From the NCBI GenBank assembly GCA_932294295.1, contig OW028585.1, positions 2,638,001-2,702,000 of the forward strand: DNA of 64,000 nt, in the 5' to 3' direction. A program made the translations under genes and the position numbers. Shown in pieces: positions 10,200 through 21,943 of the stretch; within the stretch, counting starts at the first letter, position 1, and every line of letters starts with the position of its first letter. The stretch is from Alitta virens (Eukaryota; Annelida; Polychaeta; Phyllodocida; Nereididae). The notes under the pieces were generated by a model. It was given only the letters and a program-made list of their open reading frames with translations. It did no database searches and was not told where the DNA came from.

Positions 10200-12740
10200 A
10201 CTGTACATTCATTGCTATAATTATTGACATAGTGAGTCTTTATATAATATATATAGCCCTTTTACTGAAAGTGTATATATTTTACTTTTGCTACTAATTG
10301 GGCAACTATTGTAAGTTTGTGATCTTCGATAGTGGATGTATTTCTTGGCTATTTCATTTTTGATTTGTGGTATTCTATATGAGGCTGAGTGGATTGTGTT
10401 GTGATTGTGTATCTAAACATTTTTATTTAAAAAATCAGATTGAAAGTAAGATGGCAACAAGTTACTTTCCATTTTTTGCAAAAACGCAGTTTATTTAGAA
10501 TAAAAAGATATTTTAATTAAATCATTTTCAAGTGTTTAAAGAGATGTTCTCTATGAGCAATGTATGAAGAGTTGTAAAAATCCACTTTTTATTTTTTTGC
10601 AGTTTAAACAAATTACCAAAATTTTAGGCCCCCTTCCCATGTTAAGATCTCATAAGTTAAATATGGACGACAAAGTGAATTAAACATGGTTAAAAGAGAA
10701 CTTTCTTAGGAAGGAAATGTTTCAGTTTATTCACTATGCCAGTTGTTTTGGGGAGTTTTTAGATATAATTATATGAACTTATGTTTTTATCTGTTGTTAT
10801 GCCCAAAAAAGTAAATTATTCAACAATTTCAATATGGTGAACTGATATTTCGATGCTGGGAAAGACTAAATTCCTTCTTTGGGGTTTGTTAAAAAGCATA
10901 GCTTCAGTGTTATTTATATTAAGGAACAACTTGCTTACTTTTAACCAATCTGTTATTTTACTGAGCTTGGTATTTATTTTGTCACTCAATTTATTATTGT
11001 CACTGGATAGATTTATTTATAAAAGTTTTCAAAGAAGTGAATAGGGAGGTGTCGTCATATATAACTGGTTGGAAAATATTGCTAGCTATTGGTAGATCTT
11101 TGCTCGCCCGCTGCGACTAGCTGACGCAGTACACAGGTAGGGGCTGCCATTAACCTGGAGGGATTAATCCCTGCAGCGTGTGTGCACATTTCTTACTTTA
11201 ACATTGGATATGCGTAAACCGGAACGTGTTTTCCAGTCTAAAAATAGCACAACCAATCAGAAAATTCAGTGCTTGGCCAATCAGCCATGGGAGATGGACA
11301 GCACCGACCTGCCTATGGCATTTACGCTTTGGCAGCTAATTGGTAGATCATCAATCTAAATTATGAAAAAGAGTGTACCAAGAATAGAGCCTTGGGGGAC
11401 ACCTGTTGCGATTGTTTGATTATCAGATATTTATTTGCTGCATTCCACATATTGAGATCTATTTTGTAAATAAGTTTCAAATAATGTAAGTGATGTTCCT
11501 GTTATTCCGTAATTTTTAAGTTTATTTAATGATATTTTATGGTCTAAAGTATCAAAAGCTTTAGACAGAACAAGAAACATGTTTTAGGGAATTTCACCTT
11601 TATTGGTTGTATTAGTAAGTCTATCAATTACTTCCAATAGTGCTAATTACGTAGACTGTTCTTTTCGAAAACCATATTGACTTGGAAAATAGAGTTTTAA
11701 TTCACTAAAATGTTCATATAATTCTTTGTGTATGACTCTTTCTACTACTTCGGAAGGTTCGTAGGTATCAAATATTGATTTATCATATTTTTTTATATAT
11801 TTGTATTACTTTTGCTACTTTGAGCCAATTACGGAATATTCCAGTAGTTAAAATTTTATTGACTGTTATGGTAAGTTGTTCAACAATTTCATATTTGATA
11901 TTTTTAATAGTTTGTCAGATATTTTATCTACTTTTGAACCAGTTTTTGGTTAACGATTTTCTAATATTTTAATAATGTCTTCTTTATCTATTATTTTGAA
12001 ATTAAAGTTTTGTCTGCAAGGATTACTTGTCTGTAGGATTTATTTGTGGAATAATTATTGAAGATGCCAAGCTAGGTCCAATATTTATGAAGAATTCATT
12101 GAAAGCGTTGAGCGATTCTTTTTAATTTGAAATTTTTCAATTGTTTGCAGTGAAATGTTCTGGATAGAAGGTATCTTTAATATGTTTATTCATAATATTA
12201 TTTATAGTAGCCCATTTTTGCTACATATAATTTTGGAATTTTTGAAAACATGATTTTTATTCCATATTTTTCTTCCTCTAATGCATTGTTTTGATATTAT
12301 GTTGTACGTTCTTAAGTTTATTTGACACTGCATGTATTCTATGGTATTTATATTGAGATTCTTTTATTACACAGTTTATCTGGATACTTTATAGATTTAC
12401 TTATGCCAAAAGTTACCCATTTTGCCTTTTGTGTTCCTACTTTTTCAAATGGAAAATTTTACATGGGAAATTCATTATTCTGTTCAGTGTGTTATAGCTA
12501 TTGTTAGGATCAGATATATTTTGGAAATTATATCATGAAGTCTAATGCTACAAAATATGATAGATGATCAGATAAATTACTCATTAATATCCCAGAAGTG
12601 GTGTTTGATTAGTTGCTTGAAAGTTTTACAAATGTGTTATCTATTAAAGCGACTTTTTGAAAAGGAATTTGTTGGCAGGAATTCATTTGATTTATTGCAA
12701 TTCACATATACCAGTGGTACCATAAATTTACCCTAGATAA
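10200..12740 (-). mobile_element. decayed non-LTR retrotransposon (endonuclease end, reverse transcriptase, C-terminal domain)
   Basis: Read on the minus strand, the landmarks come in the order expected of a LINE ORF2. There is an endonuclease tail resembling 'SDLSDHLSYFVALDF' near 12540-12610, then 'FPSQYGFRKEQST' near 11650-11690, 'LSKAFDTLD' near 11540-11580 and 'GVPQGSILG' near 11385. The catalytic 'YDDT' follows near 11050, then 'KLSKITDWLKVSKLFLN' near 10950-11000, and a C-terminal block ('LFKLQKN', 'FILNKLRF') down to about 10250. Stops and frameshifts are frequent, so the copy is dead. The motifs fit the Jockey/CR1 group of LINEs. The RT is interrupted between GSILG and YDDT by a separate insertion. 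Confidence 0.85.
11099..11334. mobile_element. 236-bp insertion within LINE reverse transcriptase, with target-site duplication
   Basis: Flanked by near-identical copies of gctattggtagatc (11085-11098) and gctaattggtagatc (11335-11349). Removing the insert and one copy restores the reverse-transcriptase order (GSILG, then about 20 residues, then YDDT). The insert is more GC-rich than its surroundings. It has no obvious long terminal inverted repeats, no coding frame and no A-tail that I can see. A SINE or small non-autonomous DNA element are both possible. Confidence 0.7.
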
Positions 12741-12839
12741 CAGTAGCAGTACTGTCAAAACTAGTGAAAGGGAGAGACTGATTTAGAGGTCTAATTAAAG
12801 TTGAGAAAGGGAAAAGCATGGCTGATTCTTCTTTAATCA

Positions 12840-13246
12840 ACCTTTATTTTGACTTCTAATTTGTATACAGGTCAATGTCAACAGGATCTAAAGCTCAGTC
12901 AGCTTATATGACCAGCTACCAGAGGCAGACGTAATGATAAGATATTAATGCTTGGTACGTGACTAATTAGTATCCTTACCATGGTGCATTGCAAAATTAT
13001 GTTGCAGTAAACTTTGTATCCCTTCATCCCCAATAAAAATTTCAGAGGTCAATAGTAAAATGTTTAATTGAGGGCAGAATTCATTGCTTAATTTTTGCAA
13101 ATTTGCCAATGATATGCTGATGCAGCAGCCTATGTTTATTTTTGCACTTATATAATTGATCAATAGCTCTTTTAGCCAATTTTATGGTTGCTTTATGTCG
13201 ATTTCAATAAAGATTGTTGTATTCTATTATATTCTATTCTAGCCTT
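12840..13246 (+). mobile_element. possible 3' end of a retroelement with TATTC-type tail
   Basis: Ends with AATAAA near 13206 followed by 'attgttgtattctattata' and further ATTCT units, the form of a LINE/SINE 3' tail. An internal string 'gaggcagacgtaatg' near 12920 recurs at 26041, so it is repeated. Boundaries uncertain. Confidence 0.35.
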
Positions 13247-13261
13247 ATTGTCACTACATTA

Positions 13262-13700
13262 GAACAATGTACCAGCCTTAAGGGTCGTTCACACCATCAC
13301 ATGTAAGAACTACGTATGACCACGTACATCAAAAATTGGCTATACATGCTCACTCGTAGCTCTGTTAACACACATAACTTCTTTATATGAGCGTACATCG
13401 GGCAATCGTAGATCGCTCGCCAGACATCCATAAAACGCTCGCCAGCGACGGACAGCCGCAGAGCGGTTTACCATCGTTCTATGAGTGGACATAAGTGGAT
13501 GGTGACTTTATACATATCCATGTACGTAGAACATAGTAGAACGTAGTACAACGCAGTAGAATGCTAGCCAATGGACCCGCGAGCAAGTTACGCAACTAAT
13601 ATAAACAATCACTTGTTGAACGTCCGCCAAAGTTTTTGCCCCTTGACTAAATGTTGTGACTCTGCGACAGAACTGCATTATATTGGCTTACATTTTACTG
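13262..13700. repeat. unidentified GC-richer element with ACGT-rich short repeats
   Basis: Starts near 'gggtcgttcacacc' and is conspicuously richer in CpG and TACGTA than the flanks. At 13528-13567 a 10-bp unit (gtagaacata/gtagaacgta/gtacaacgca/gtagaatgct) is repeated four times. No matching inverted terminus was found, so a MITE assignment is not supported. Confidence 0.3.
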
Positions 13701-13869
13701 AATAGCACATGAAATCAAAATGCTATTGTTCCTAGTTAGATTAATATTAAATAAATCGTCAGTTGGCACCACATATGGCAATAAGCAGCCTCTAGTGGGT
13801 TATTCAGAAGACACTTTCACCTTGGGCATCTCAGCTATTATCTGTTGAGTGGCTTTCAACTTATTGAGA

Positions 13870-14075
13870 AAACAATCATGATTTCAAAACATCAGAAGCA
13901 TTACAAGCAAAACTACTTCATCGGTGGCAACATACCTGTTATAAATGGATATTGATCTTCATTATTTTATAAGATTGATACCTGATACTGTAAAGGCAAC
14001 CAGCCTGGTAAACCTTGACTTTTTCTGGTAGCTATCCATTTATGGTTAATAAATACTATTACTAATACTGGTAGT
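13870..14075 (+). mobile_element. 3' end fragment of a LINE (same family as 21940-22850)
   Basis: About 200 bp that aligns with 22660-22850: shared strings 'catgatttcaaaacat', 'acatacctgttataaatgg', 'ctgtaaaggcaac' and 'ctttttctgg', then a (ATTACT)n-like tail. It holds the last codons of the LINE ORF and its 3' end. Confidence 0.75.
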
Positions 14076-14640
14076 TCTAGATACATTAAAGTCACACCAA
14101 AATTATTTAGATAATATTTGCTTTCACTCATAAATACCCTTTCATAACTAGTAAGCTACATTGGGGGAAAAATAAATACATGAAAATAAAAGAATGAAGC
14201 AAATAAATTAAGAAGAAAATTGCATTCCATTTAAGTATTAATTCACTGACTCTAAAAGTATCAATTATTGTAACAAGTAGCAATAACAATAATTATGACA
14301 TTCAAACAACGACCAACAAGCAAATATCAGTTTTTTATTAGCCTCTTTTTTTAATATCTATTTTACATGTATTAACTTTTGATTTCGATCTTAGGCAGAA
14401 AAGTAAATACAGTTGTGTACACTGCTGGTGCTGCATTTGAATATTTATTTCAAAATTAAATTGGTGTCTTGAATTTTTAGTTTAAAAAAAATAAAAACAA
14501 TTTCCTCTTATACTAATTTTAAAATTCTAAATTTTATTGCTGTCTTGGATATTAAGGTTTGTAAAGAAAATGAAACTATACTTTTCCAATTTCTACTACT
14601 TTTAAAATTCTTAATACTATATGAGAATTACAAATTGTAA
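14076..14640. other. AT-rich, nothing recognised
   Basis: No open frame or repeat family identified. Confidence 0.4.
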
Positions 14641-14641
14641 T

Positions 14642-15290
14642 TTCAGTTAATGGCACCCTGCCATCTTGGATTCTCTCTCTCCCTTGTTGTTTCTGCATTT
14701 TTCCGCTACTACTGGCTGGTCAGATGACTCTGTTGACCAAAGTTCAGCGGTTGCGTGGCCAGGTTTTTCAGTCGTTTGCTGGTGAGATGACTCTGTTGAC
14801 CAATGGTCAGCGGTTGCATGACCAGGTTTTTTCAGTCGTTTGCTGGTGAGAGAGGCCAGCCAGTGAACTAGTCTCATGAAAGTACCTGTTTCCAGTATCC
14901 AACCCACATGTCAATGACAGATGTGAATGTGACCCCCAGACAATGGTATGACGAGTCCACCCAAGGTCCTGTGGCAGGTGGATATGACCCTTCCCAGCGA
15001 GGTTGATGTCCAAGAATGATCCAGGCATGTGGCCAGAGGGCTCCAGGCAAATCCAGGGTGCTACAGAATGGTTGACGAACGTAGTAAGGGTGGTTCAGAT
15101 ACAAAAATCGGCCATGATGGTGTTGGTGGGGGTCAGTTTTCCACACACCGTATATGGTATGGCAGCGAGGTGGGATCCTCTTCTTGATGGGCATACCAGT
15201 GTTTGAAAACGGTACCCAAGGGAGTGAACATTTTAACTGTAGAATTAAAGCACTGATGCAATTATCTGCTGGTTTCTGTGGATCCATGAT
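14642..15290 (-). pseudogene. minus-strand coding remnant with a 21-residue tandem repeat (unknown product)
   Basis: A GC-richer island. On the minus strand two overlapping frames (15287-14874 and 15028-14807/14907-14647) look like one coding region broken by small shifts. A 63-bp unit is repeated (14723-14785 and 14786-14849) and encodes 'KPGHATA(D/E)(H/L)WSTESS'. One copy has a run of six T where the other has five, which moves the frame; ignoring that extra base the C-terminal frame runs on to a stop just after 'SKMAGCH'. I do not recognise the protein. It could be a retroelement ORF or a decayed host exon. Confidence 0.35.
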
Positions 15291-15309
15291 CGGGTGACTG
15301 TATGGAACA

Positions 15310-15760
15310 TTTTATATGTTATTACTCTTTATAGCTTAGTTGTGCATTTTGATAGTCACATTGACATATCTTAGCTGTGTTTTAAAATGTTCAGAGAAAA
15401 TGAAAAAAAAAAAACATAAAAATTTCAGTTTCCAGAGCAGAAATCACACACTACTGCACCTACATGCATACAAAACTTGGTGAGAATAATTCTAAGATAG
15501 CGTAGAGATACCTTTTTGGAGTTTCATGACCATTTGATAATGACTGATAATTTTATAAAACAAGGAAAATATGAAAATTGTATAATCTTTCAAACCCTCA
15601 CATGAATGACTCTATGATCCTTACATCAGTAACATATGCCAATGATCTATCTAGATTATAGTCATTCACCTTTAAACTTCATTTTGACATTTGTTGTATC
15701 CTTCCTTTTTTTCTTTATAATAATAGAAATCTGGAAAAAATGCTGAAAATTGTGTTCCTT
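15310..15760 (-). repeat. dispersed repeat family D, copy 1
   Basis: Matches, as reverse complement, the sequence at 27560-28010, and shares shorter blocks with 26590-26650, 28400-28640 and 63780-63880 ('tcacattgacatatcttagc', 'gcaggactctaacacc'-type strings). It holds no open frame. Family unknown. Confidence 0.65.
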
Positions 15761-16090
15761 CTTTCATATTCCTCGTAAATGATGCACAATTCATGTGCAT
15801 ACAATTATTAGATATTTAAATCATAGTATACTCAACTCATTCTATTGAAGGGGGACTAAAACAACAGAAGAAAACCAATACTCACACACCTCCTTCTAAC
15901 TCATGACTACATACCTCAGTCAGAGCACTCGAATCACTCAAAATGCTCACACACACTTAGTTTGGGGAACTAGTGCTCAAAGGTAGTCGCTTAGCAAGTG
16001 GAGGCACAGGGATCGCTGGTAATAGCGGTGTGCTGATGGCTTGTGTAATAACTCAACTCATGTGTATAATCTTAATCATGTATTCTGAGA

Positions 16091-17061
16091 AGTGTTACAT
16101 TTGCACATAAATATACAGTGGCCCACATTTAAGTGCTGCCATGGGTATGTTCCTATCAATCAAAAGACACCTACCTGGTTGCATTATAGTTGTTGCCTGT
16201 TGTTGCCTGATGAGTGCTGTCAGCTGATGATGTCCAACCCATTGCCAAAGATTATGCCATCTGCCAGTTACCCATTCTAAGTGACATGGAGCTGCCTCCC
16301 TCTCTCTCTGAACTCTCTGGCTTCACTCCCCTGAGCTCTCTCCAAGAACTCTCTTCCAGAACTGCATCACTTGAATCACCCCCACTCACTGATCTGATAC
16401 CGATCTCCTAACTGCAACTGATGGACTGATCCTGAGGGCATGCCCCAGCCCTAACAAATCCCTGTAATTACCCAATCCCAGACTGCCACTACAGCAGCCA
16501 CTGGCCACATGGTCCAGTCAGCCTATGGATGAATCCCAAGTCATCCAGAGGAATGACGTGGACCAGTGCTGGAATGTGGGGAATCCCCAATTTCTAGGAA
16601 AGCTCATTACTTCCTACAGTGCAGAGCCCTAAAGTTGTGCAGCACTCTGATCGCAGTGATCTGAACCCATCCCTGCTACTCCAGTCTCTCACACTGGAAC
16701 CCAATCCCACATAAGGACATCCCACTTCTATCTACTGCTGCTCACACCAGCTTCCCCCTTTCCCCAAGTCATCTCATCAAGACATTAGCCCTAATAAATA
16801 TGGGCACTCACACTAGTGCACCTTAGTGGAGCTGAACCCAGAACATCAGGTGCAGGACCTCTAGTCCACTGCACCTGGAACCCAATCCCCAACAACTATC
16901 TACTGCTGCTCGCACCAGCTTCCCCCATTCCCCATGTCATCTCATCATGACATCTCTGAACCCCACATCAAACACATTCCTCATCAACTCCCAATACTAT
17001 TAACACATAAAGACATATCAAACCAGAGTGATCCAGCTGCACCCCTAGCAGGACTCGTAAC
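16091..17061. mobile_element. possible solo LTR or other inserted element, C-rich
   Basis: A compositionally distinct block of about 970 bp, C-rich on the + strand. The ends are inverted-like (TTACATT... and ...CTCGTAAC), with 'aagtg' immediately outside both (left 16090-16094, right 17061-17065 approximately). Internally, about 50 bp around 'tctatctactgctgctc' is repeated at 16728-16775 and 16895-16945. No coding domain seen. The ends are not the canonical TG...CA, so the class is uncertain. Confidence 0.3.
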
Positions 17062-17289
17062 AAGTGATACCTAAACATAATTATTATCAATTAATTACAT
17101 ATGGAGGCCCTAAAGACTCAAGGCCTTTTGATCCAAGGGCTAGGCTATTTTACCCCTTTTTTCTCTTAGTCATCTTGAAGTCAGCTGACAGCTCCCACAT
17201 GGCTGGTCCAGGCAATCTGCAACACCCTCTTCTAGTGTTTACAAACAAACTTCACCATTGCACTCCTGCTAGGATGCAATAATTCAACA

Positions 17290-17935
17290 GTTTATGTTCA
17301 TAATTAGCAATTTCATAATAATTAGTTGCATATATACACCTGTAAAGTGTTTGGTTAAACATACTAATATAAATGTTATAGATTTAATGCAAATCAGCAA
17401 CCCAACAATTCAGCAACGGTTGAAGAAAATATGGCAAATGATAAAAAGCGAGCAAAAAAATATTTTTATTATAAAGGCATTAAAATGGATGTGTTGAGTT
17501 TTATTCCATACAAAATAAGCCTTCAAGATTTATATTTATTTATTTATAGATTTTATTCATTTAAATACGAGTAAATACCTTAAAGATTCATTTTGTATGC
17601 AATTATACCCAAGATATTTGTGTGGCATAACATTGTTGCTGTATTTCAGATATATTCCTTAGGATCATTGTCATAGCCCATATATAACCATTTTTGGACA
17701 TTTAAACGATAATCTTAGTTGTAGATTAATTAAGGAAACATGTTATAGTGTTGATAATTCTAGCGAACTGAATACTCCTCATTGCGCATAAAATCTATAA
17801 AACAGAACAATTAAATGTCAGGAAAAGGATAGACAATACTTTTTATACTCGCTTGGCTTTACTCTGAACAGAATGGATTGCTGTTAATACAGGGTTCCTG
17901 CAGGTATATCTTCAAAAGAAGTAAGATATTTGTAA
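17290..17935 (+). repeat. dispersed repeat family E, copy 1
   Basis: Direct repeat of 18040-18765. Shared blocks include 'ataataattagttgcata', 'acacctgtaaagtgttt', 'aggaaaaggatagacaatac', 'gctttactctgaacagaatg' and 'gggttcctgcaggt'. No coding capacity seen. Confidence 0.75.
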
Positions 17936-18039
17936 GACATTATAGTATCATGCACACATGAAAAATAAGACCATTTATATAGTAATCAAAACCAGTATTT
18001 TTAATTTTATTGTCCAAAAACAAGTTTTTAATAGTCTTT

Positions 18040-18765
18040 GTTTATAATTAGCAACTTTATAATAATTAGTTGCATAATGATCAATATTTCTTTCACCTGA
18101 CTCAAACTTATTATAGCTTTTCTTCATATACACCTGTAAAGTGTTTGTTATAAATACTGATTTAAATGCCATAGATTTAATGCAAATCTGCAACCTAATA
18201 ATTCCATAACTGTTAAATGGAATATGGCAATTGATAATATATAGTTCCTTTAGTTGCCAGCTAAATGTAAACAGTGAGCAAAAGATATTTCGACTTAAAA
18301 AAGGCATTGAAATGGGTGTGTCGAGTATCATTCCATACAAAACATCCTTTATGATTTGTCTTTATTTGTATTTATGCTTTACTTATTTAAATACAAGTAA
18401 ATACAAACCTTAATGGTAAATTTTGTATGAAATCATACCCAACATCATTATGTGGCATAACATTGTTGCTGAATTTCATATATATTCCTTAGGATCATTG
18501 CTATAGACCATACTATTTTGGACATATAAATGATAATCTTAGTTGTAGATTAGTTACTATTACTACTTACTATTTATTGTGCATAAAACCTTTGAAACAG
18601 AACAATTAAATGTCTGGAAAAGGATAGACAATACTTTTTCTGCTCACTTGGCTTTACTCTGAACAGAATGGATTGCTGCAGGGTTCCTGCAGGTTTATCT
18701 CAAAAGAAGTAAGATATTTGTAAGACATCATAATATCATGCTAATATAGGAATAAACACCAATAT
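18040..18765 (+). repeat. dispersed repeat family E, copy 2
   Basis: Second direct copy, about 100 bp downstream of the first and somewhat longer, retaining 'tttagttgccagctaaatg', which copy 1 lacks. A third copy lies in reverse orientation at 26780-27480. AT-rich and non-coding; class unknown. Confidence 0.75.
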
Positions 18766-19290
18766 TTTTAAATTTATCGTCCCAAAACAAGCATGGTATT
18801 GGCTATCAAGCAATGAAAAACGCTGTTCTTGTGTATTTAAAGAAAGTTTGTAATTTATGTTTAGTATATTTATATCAAAATAAGACAATGTAAGACTTAG
18901 TGGACAAAATTAAAACATAATTGAGGCCTTACATTTTACAAAGACTTTATCAGATTTTCTAATAACCAATGGGAACACAGTATTATTTCACACTTAACAG
19001 AATATAATGAACAAATAAAGAAATTCATAAAAGAATAGAACATCTAGGACTCTAATTATCATTGCGTAATAGGCTATGTAGGCCAAGTGGCAATTGTTCA
19101 TCACACACACTATGCAAACACTCAAAGAGTACTATTTTTCCAAATTTTGTGAAACATAGCCAAGATATGACAGTGTGGCTATCACAAGGCACCACTAGGT
19201 CATATATAGAAAAACTTGGCTCCCCCTCTCGCACTTAACCAATCCTCATCTTTGGGAACTCTAATGCCAGACAAATGGCCAGTATTCTTG
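18766..19290. other. no gene; short block of repeat family D
   Basis: About 100 bp near 19150-19215 ('agatatgacagtgtggctatcacaaggcaccac') resembles the 'gtgccttttgatagtcacat' block of family D in inverse orientation. The rest is unremarkable. Confidence 0.35.
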
Positions 19291-19346
19291 CTATTAATTG
19301 GCTTTAGACGCATACATACTGCTACCCAGGTGGCACTCTAGAATAC

Positions 19347-19529
19347 ATTACGTCTCGAATTCCCCACACTGTTCACGGTCTTGACCTATCTCATATCGTC
19401 CTGATGGCAGGAGATATTGAAGTTGCCAGTGGAGACCAGCCAAACGTCATCAACAATATGCTCAAAACCTGGGGTTTCAGGGAGGATTACGAGGCGTGTA
19501 CCAGAAGTTCTTGTAACAATGTTGATTGA
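19347..19529 (+). other. short open frame of unknown origin
   Basis: A frame of about 60 codons ending at TGA 19527-19529 contains 'DLSHIVLMAGDIEVASGDQP'. The 'L(M/L)AGDIEVxxG' segment resembles the start of LINE ORFs and 2A-like peptides (D-I-E-x-N-P-G-P), but the critical NPGP is absent. No start or splice sites can be defended. Confidence 0.2.
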
Positions 19530-19859
19530 TGGAGTTCTTATGTGTCAAGAGGTGGTTTGAAAAGTTGCAAGACTGCAAGTAACTCTTTTAGCAAGCTTGA
19601 CAACACCAAAAAGCATACAGTTGTCAGAGTTTGTCACCTTTACTCCAAGATTAGGGAAGAGTTTTGCCACAACATGAATAAACCATAAACAATAATAAGT
19701 ATGCATGTATTTGATAGTATTCCTATGTCAAATGACCCAATAAAAAAAACAGTTAACAACATCCTAAGAAAATATCTGGGTGGCTAGTTATCATACTCAT
19801 TAATAAAAGGATGAGACAGCAAACGGAAATGCTAAAATATGTAATATTTTGAGAACTTT

Positions 19860-19900
19860 AGGAGAAGAAGGAGGAGGTGGAGGTGGAGGAGGAGGATAGG
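19860..19900. repeat. purine-rich GGA/GGT microsatellite
   Basis: About 40 bp of (GGAGGT)-like repeats on the + strand. Confidence 0.7.
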
Positions 19901-20407
19901 TCCACCCTTACAAAGTTTCATACCTGCAATTAATTGAATTAGCCTTCACTTTTGTGGTGCAAAACGTACACTGTCAGGGGGGGGAGGGCTGTATTACTTT
20001 TGTGGTACGACAGTGCTATCACTGACGCAGTGTGCAGGTGCTCAAGAGTCGTGGTGCAAAGTGTTTCCTGGTACGAAAGTACCAACTGCTGGGGGGTACA
20101 ACCTTTGCATAAGAAACTGTACTCCTCTGCCACCATAATTGATAGCATATTGTTTTATTGACAACAGGTTATCATCGCCAATGCATTGTGTCTCCTTAAA
20201 GGACCAGATTACTAACATATACATATAAATGTATATTTTTTGTAGATAACCATACAGTTCACTTAGTTTAAGACCCTGAAATACATAAATTAAATGTACA
20301 ATGACATATAGCAGCTTATCAATGAGTTATCTCTTTATATGATAACAGGCCCCCACCAAAAAACAGATGACAACTCATTGACCTCAGGCTATCATCCCTG
20401 ATACAGT

Positions 20408-20720
20408 GTGTCTCCATATGAAAGCAGATTACAGAATATGTTTAGGTTGATCTTTGGTGATACAACCCTCCTGACCACAATGTCACCCTTGGAGCTCACT
20501 CAAACTGTTAATCTTGAGCAAAATATTAATCATGAATTAGAAAATATCAGTAACCGGTTGAAGGTTAACAAACTCTCTCTAAATTCCAGCAAATCAAAAT
20601 GTATGTTATTTCATATCATGAATAAAAGACTACCCTCCTTACACCTACACATTATCAACCAGAATATAGAGCATGTTAACACTTAGGAGTATACTGTCCA
20701 CTTATGTAGCTATAAAAAAA
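20408..20720 (+). mobile_element. LINE reverse-transcriptase fragment
   Basis: The frame contains a degraded F-x-D-D-T catalytic block ('IFGDTTLLTTM'), then 'INHELENISNRLKVNKLSLN', 'SKSKCMLFHIMNKRLPSL' and 'IEHVNT'. This is the typical stretch following the YADD box of Jockey/CR1-like LINEs. Flanks are not LINE-like, so this is a short 5'- and 3'-truncated relic. Confidence 0.75.
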
Positions 20721-21890
20721 AGGTTTCTGAAATAATGAAATTTCCTTCTGACCACTTACTATGTTCTTTCTATCTTGTTTGAAACTAGTTTCAGTTTCAT
20801 TGTTTATCTTTGTTTAAATCCCCACATAGCCATGTCTTACAAAAAAAGAATAAAACAAATATATATCATCTTTATTCATACTCTTGGTATACTAATACAA
20901 TACATGGTTTACACTATAGTAATAAAAGTGCAAAAATTAATTGAGACACATGTTCTCAATAATTGATTTAACTTCATTGGAAGTAAAGTCTTACTCTGCA
21001 AGTCCATCTCTCACCATTGACATTTCATGCACAGTGTGTGCTGCTTGTAAATTAACAAGTGTTTTGCAGTCATATGCACATACTGTTCGAACACACTTTG
21101 TAACATCTTTGCATTTTGAAACCATTTTTGTACATTTCTAAGAGTGTTATCCATATTTAATGAAGCCTCCAATGCATGTATTTTTCTGTTGCGACAGAGC
21201 CAATTTTAAGATGCTCCTGTAGAAAAACTAAATGAAAAGTACCTTCGGAATAAGCATCAGTAACCATGGCAAAACTTGTTTTCAGTATTAGCAATGACCT
21301 GCATAGATGGTCTTATGTCTCAAATTCAAAATATTGTATTTTCCAGAATAGTCATGTACTAGACATTTATTACCTAAAGTAAATAATGGTTGTCTTGGCA
21401 ACAAGCCTGTTATTGTCACTGGAGCAACATGCCAGATGAAAGTACAAATAATGAAAAAAAGGAAGGCTTTGTTAACAGACAGAGGCCATTTTACACAGGT
21501 ATTTGATTATGTGACCTATGGCATCAAAGGTCATTATCACTAGGAAAAGCTAGGTCAAATTTTAATCCTGTGGTGAAACTTTGAGCTCAGCGACATATAT
21601 TTATGTAAATGTTTTGCTTGTTTACTCTAAAATTAATAATCAATTTTTCTTTTAGTCCATAGGCTGGCTTATTGTATTAAAGGTCTAACAATGAAATTAC
21701 AGAATAATTAGTTCTTCATGTGCTGAGTGTGCTGAGTATGCACAATTCTTGTCCTGACAAGCAGGCAATTCAATACTTATCTGGCTTGAGCCAATTTTAG
21801 ATTTTATAATTCAATAAAAAACTATAAGCTAGGTGGCATATTAAAGTATGTAAATGAATAGTTAGATAGAATGCAACTATAAACATATTT
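20721..21890. other. AT-rich, nothing recognised
   Basis: No exon-like or element-like sequence seen. Confidence 0.35.
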
Positions 21891-21901
21891 AAATGTTACA
21901 T

Positions 21902-21904
<3 letters not shown>

Positions 21905-21938
<34 letters not shown>
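21905..21938. repeat. (TA)n microsatellite
   Basis: Uninterrupted TA repeat of about 34 bp. Confidence 0.9.

Positions 21939-21939
<1 letters not shown>

Positions 21940-21943
<4 letters not shown>

Noticed and set aside
19939..20161. Overlapping frames on both strands near 20.0 kb
   Set aside because: No domain, splice sites or codon pattern; the overlap itself is not evidence.
20408..20686. Host gene at 20408
   Set aside because: The frame carries the post-catalytic block of a LINE reverse transcriptase with a damaged active site.
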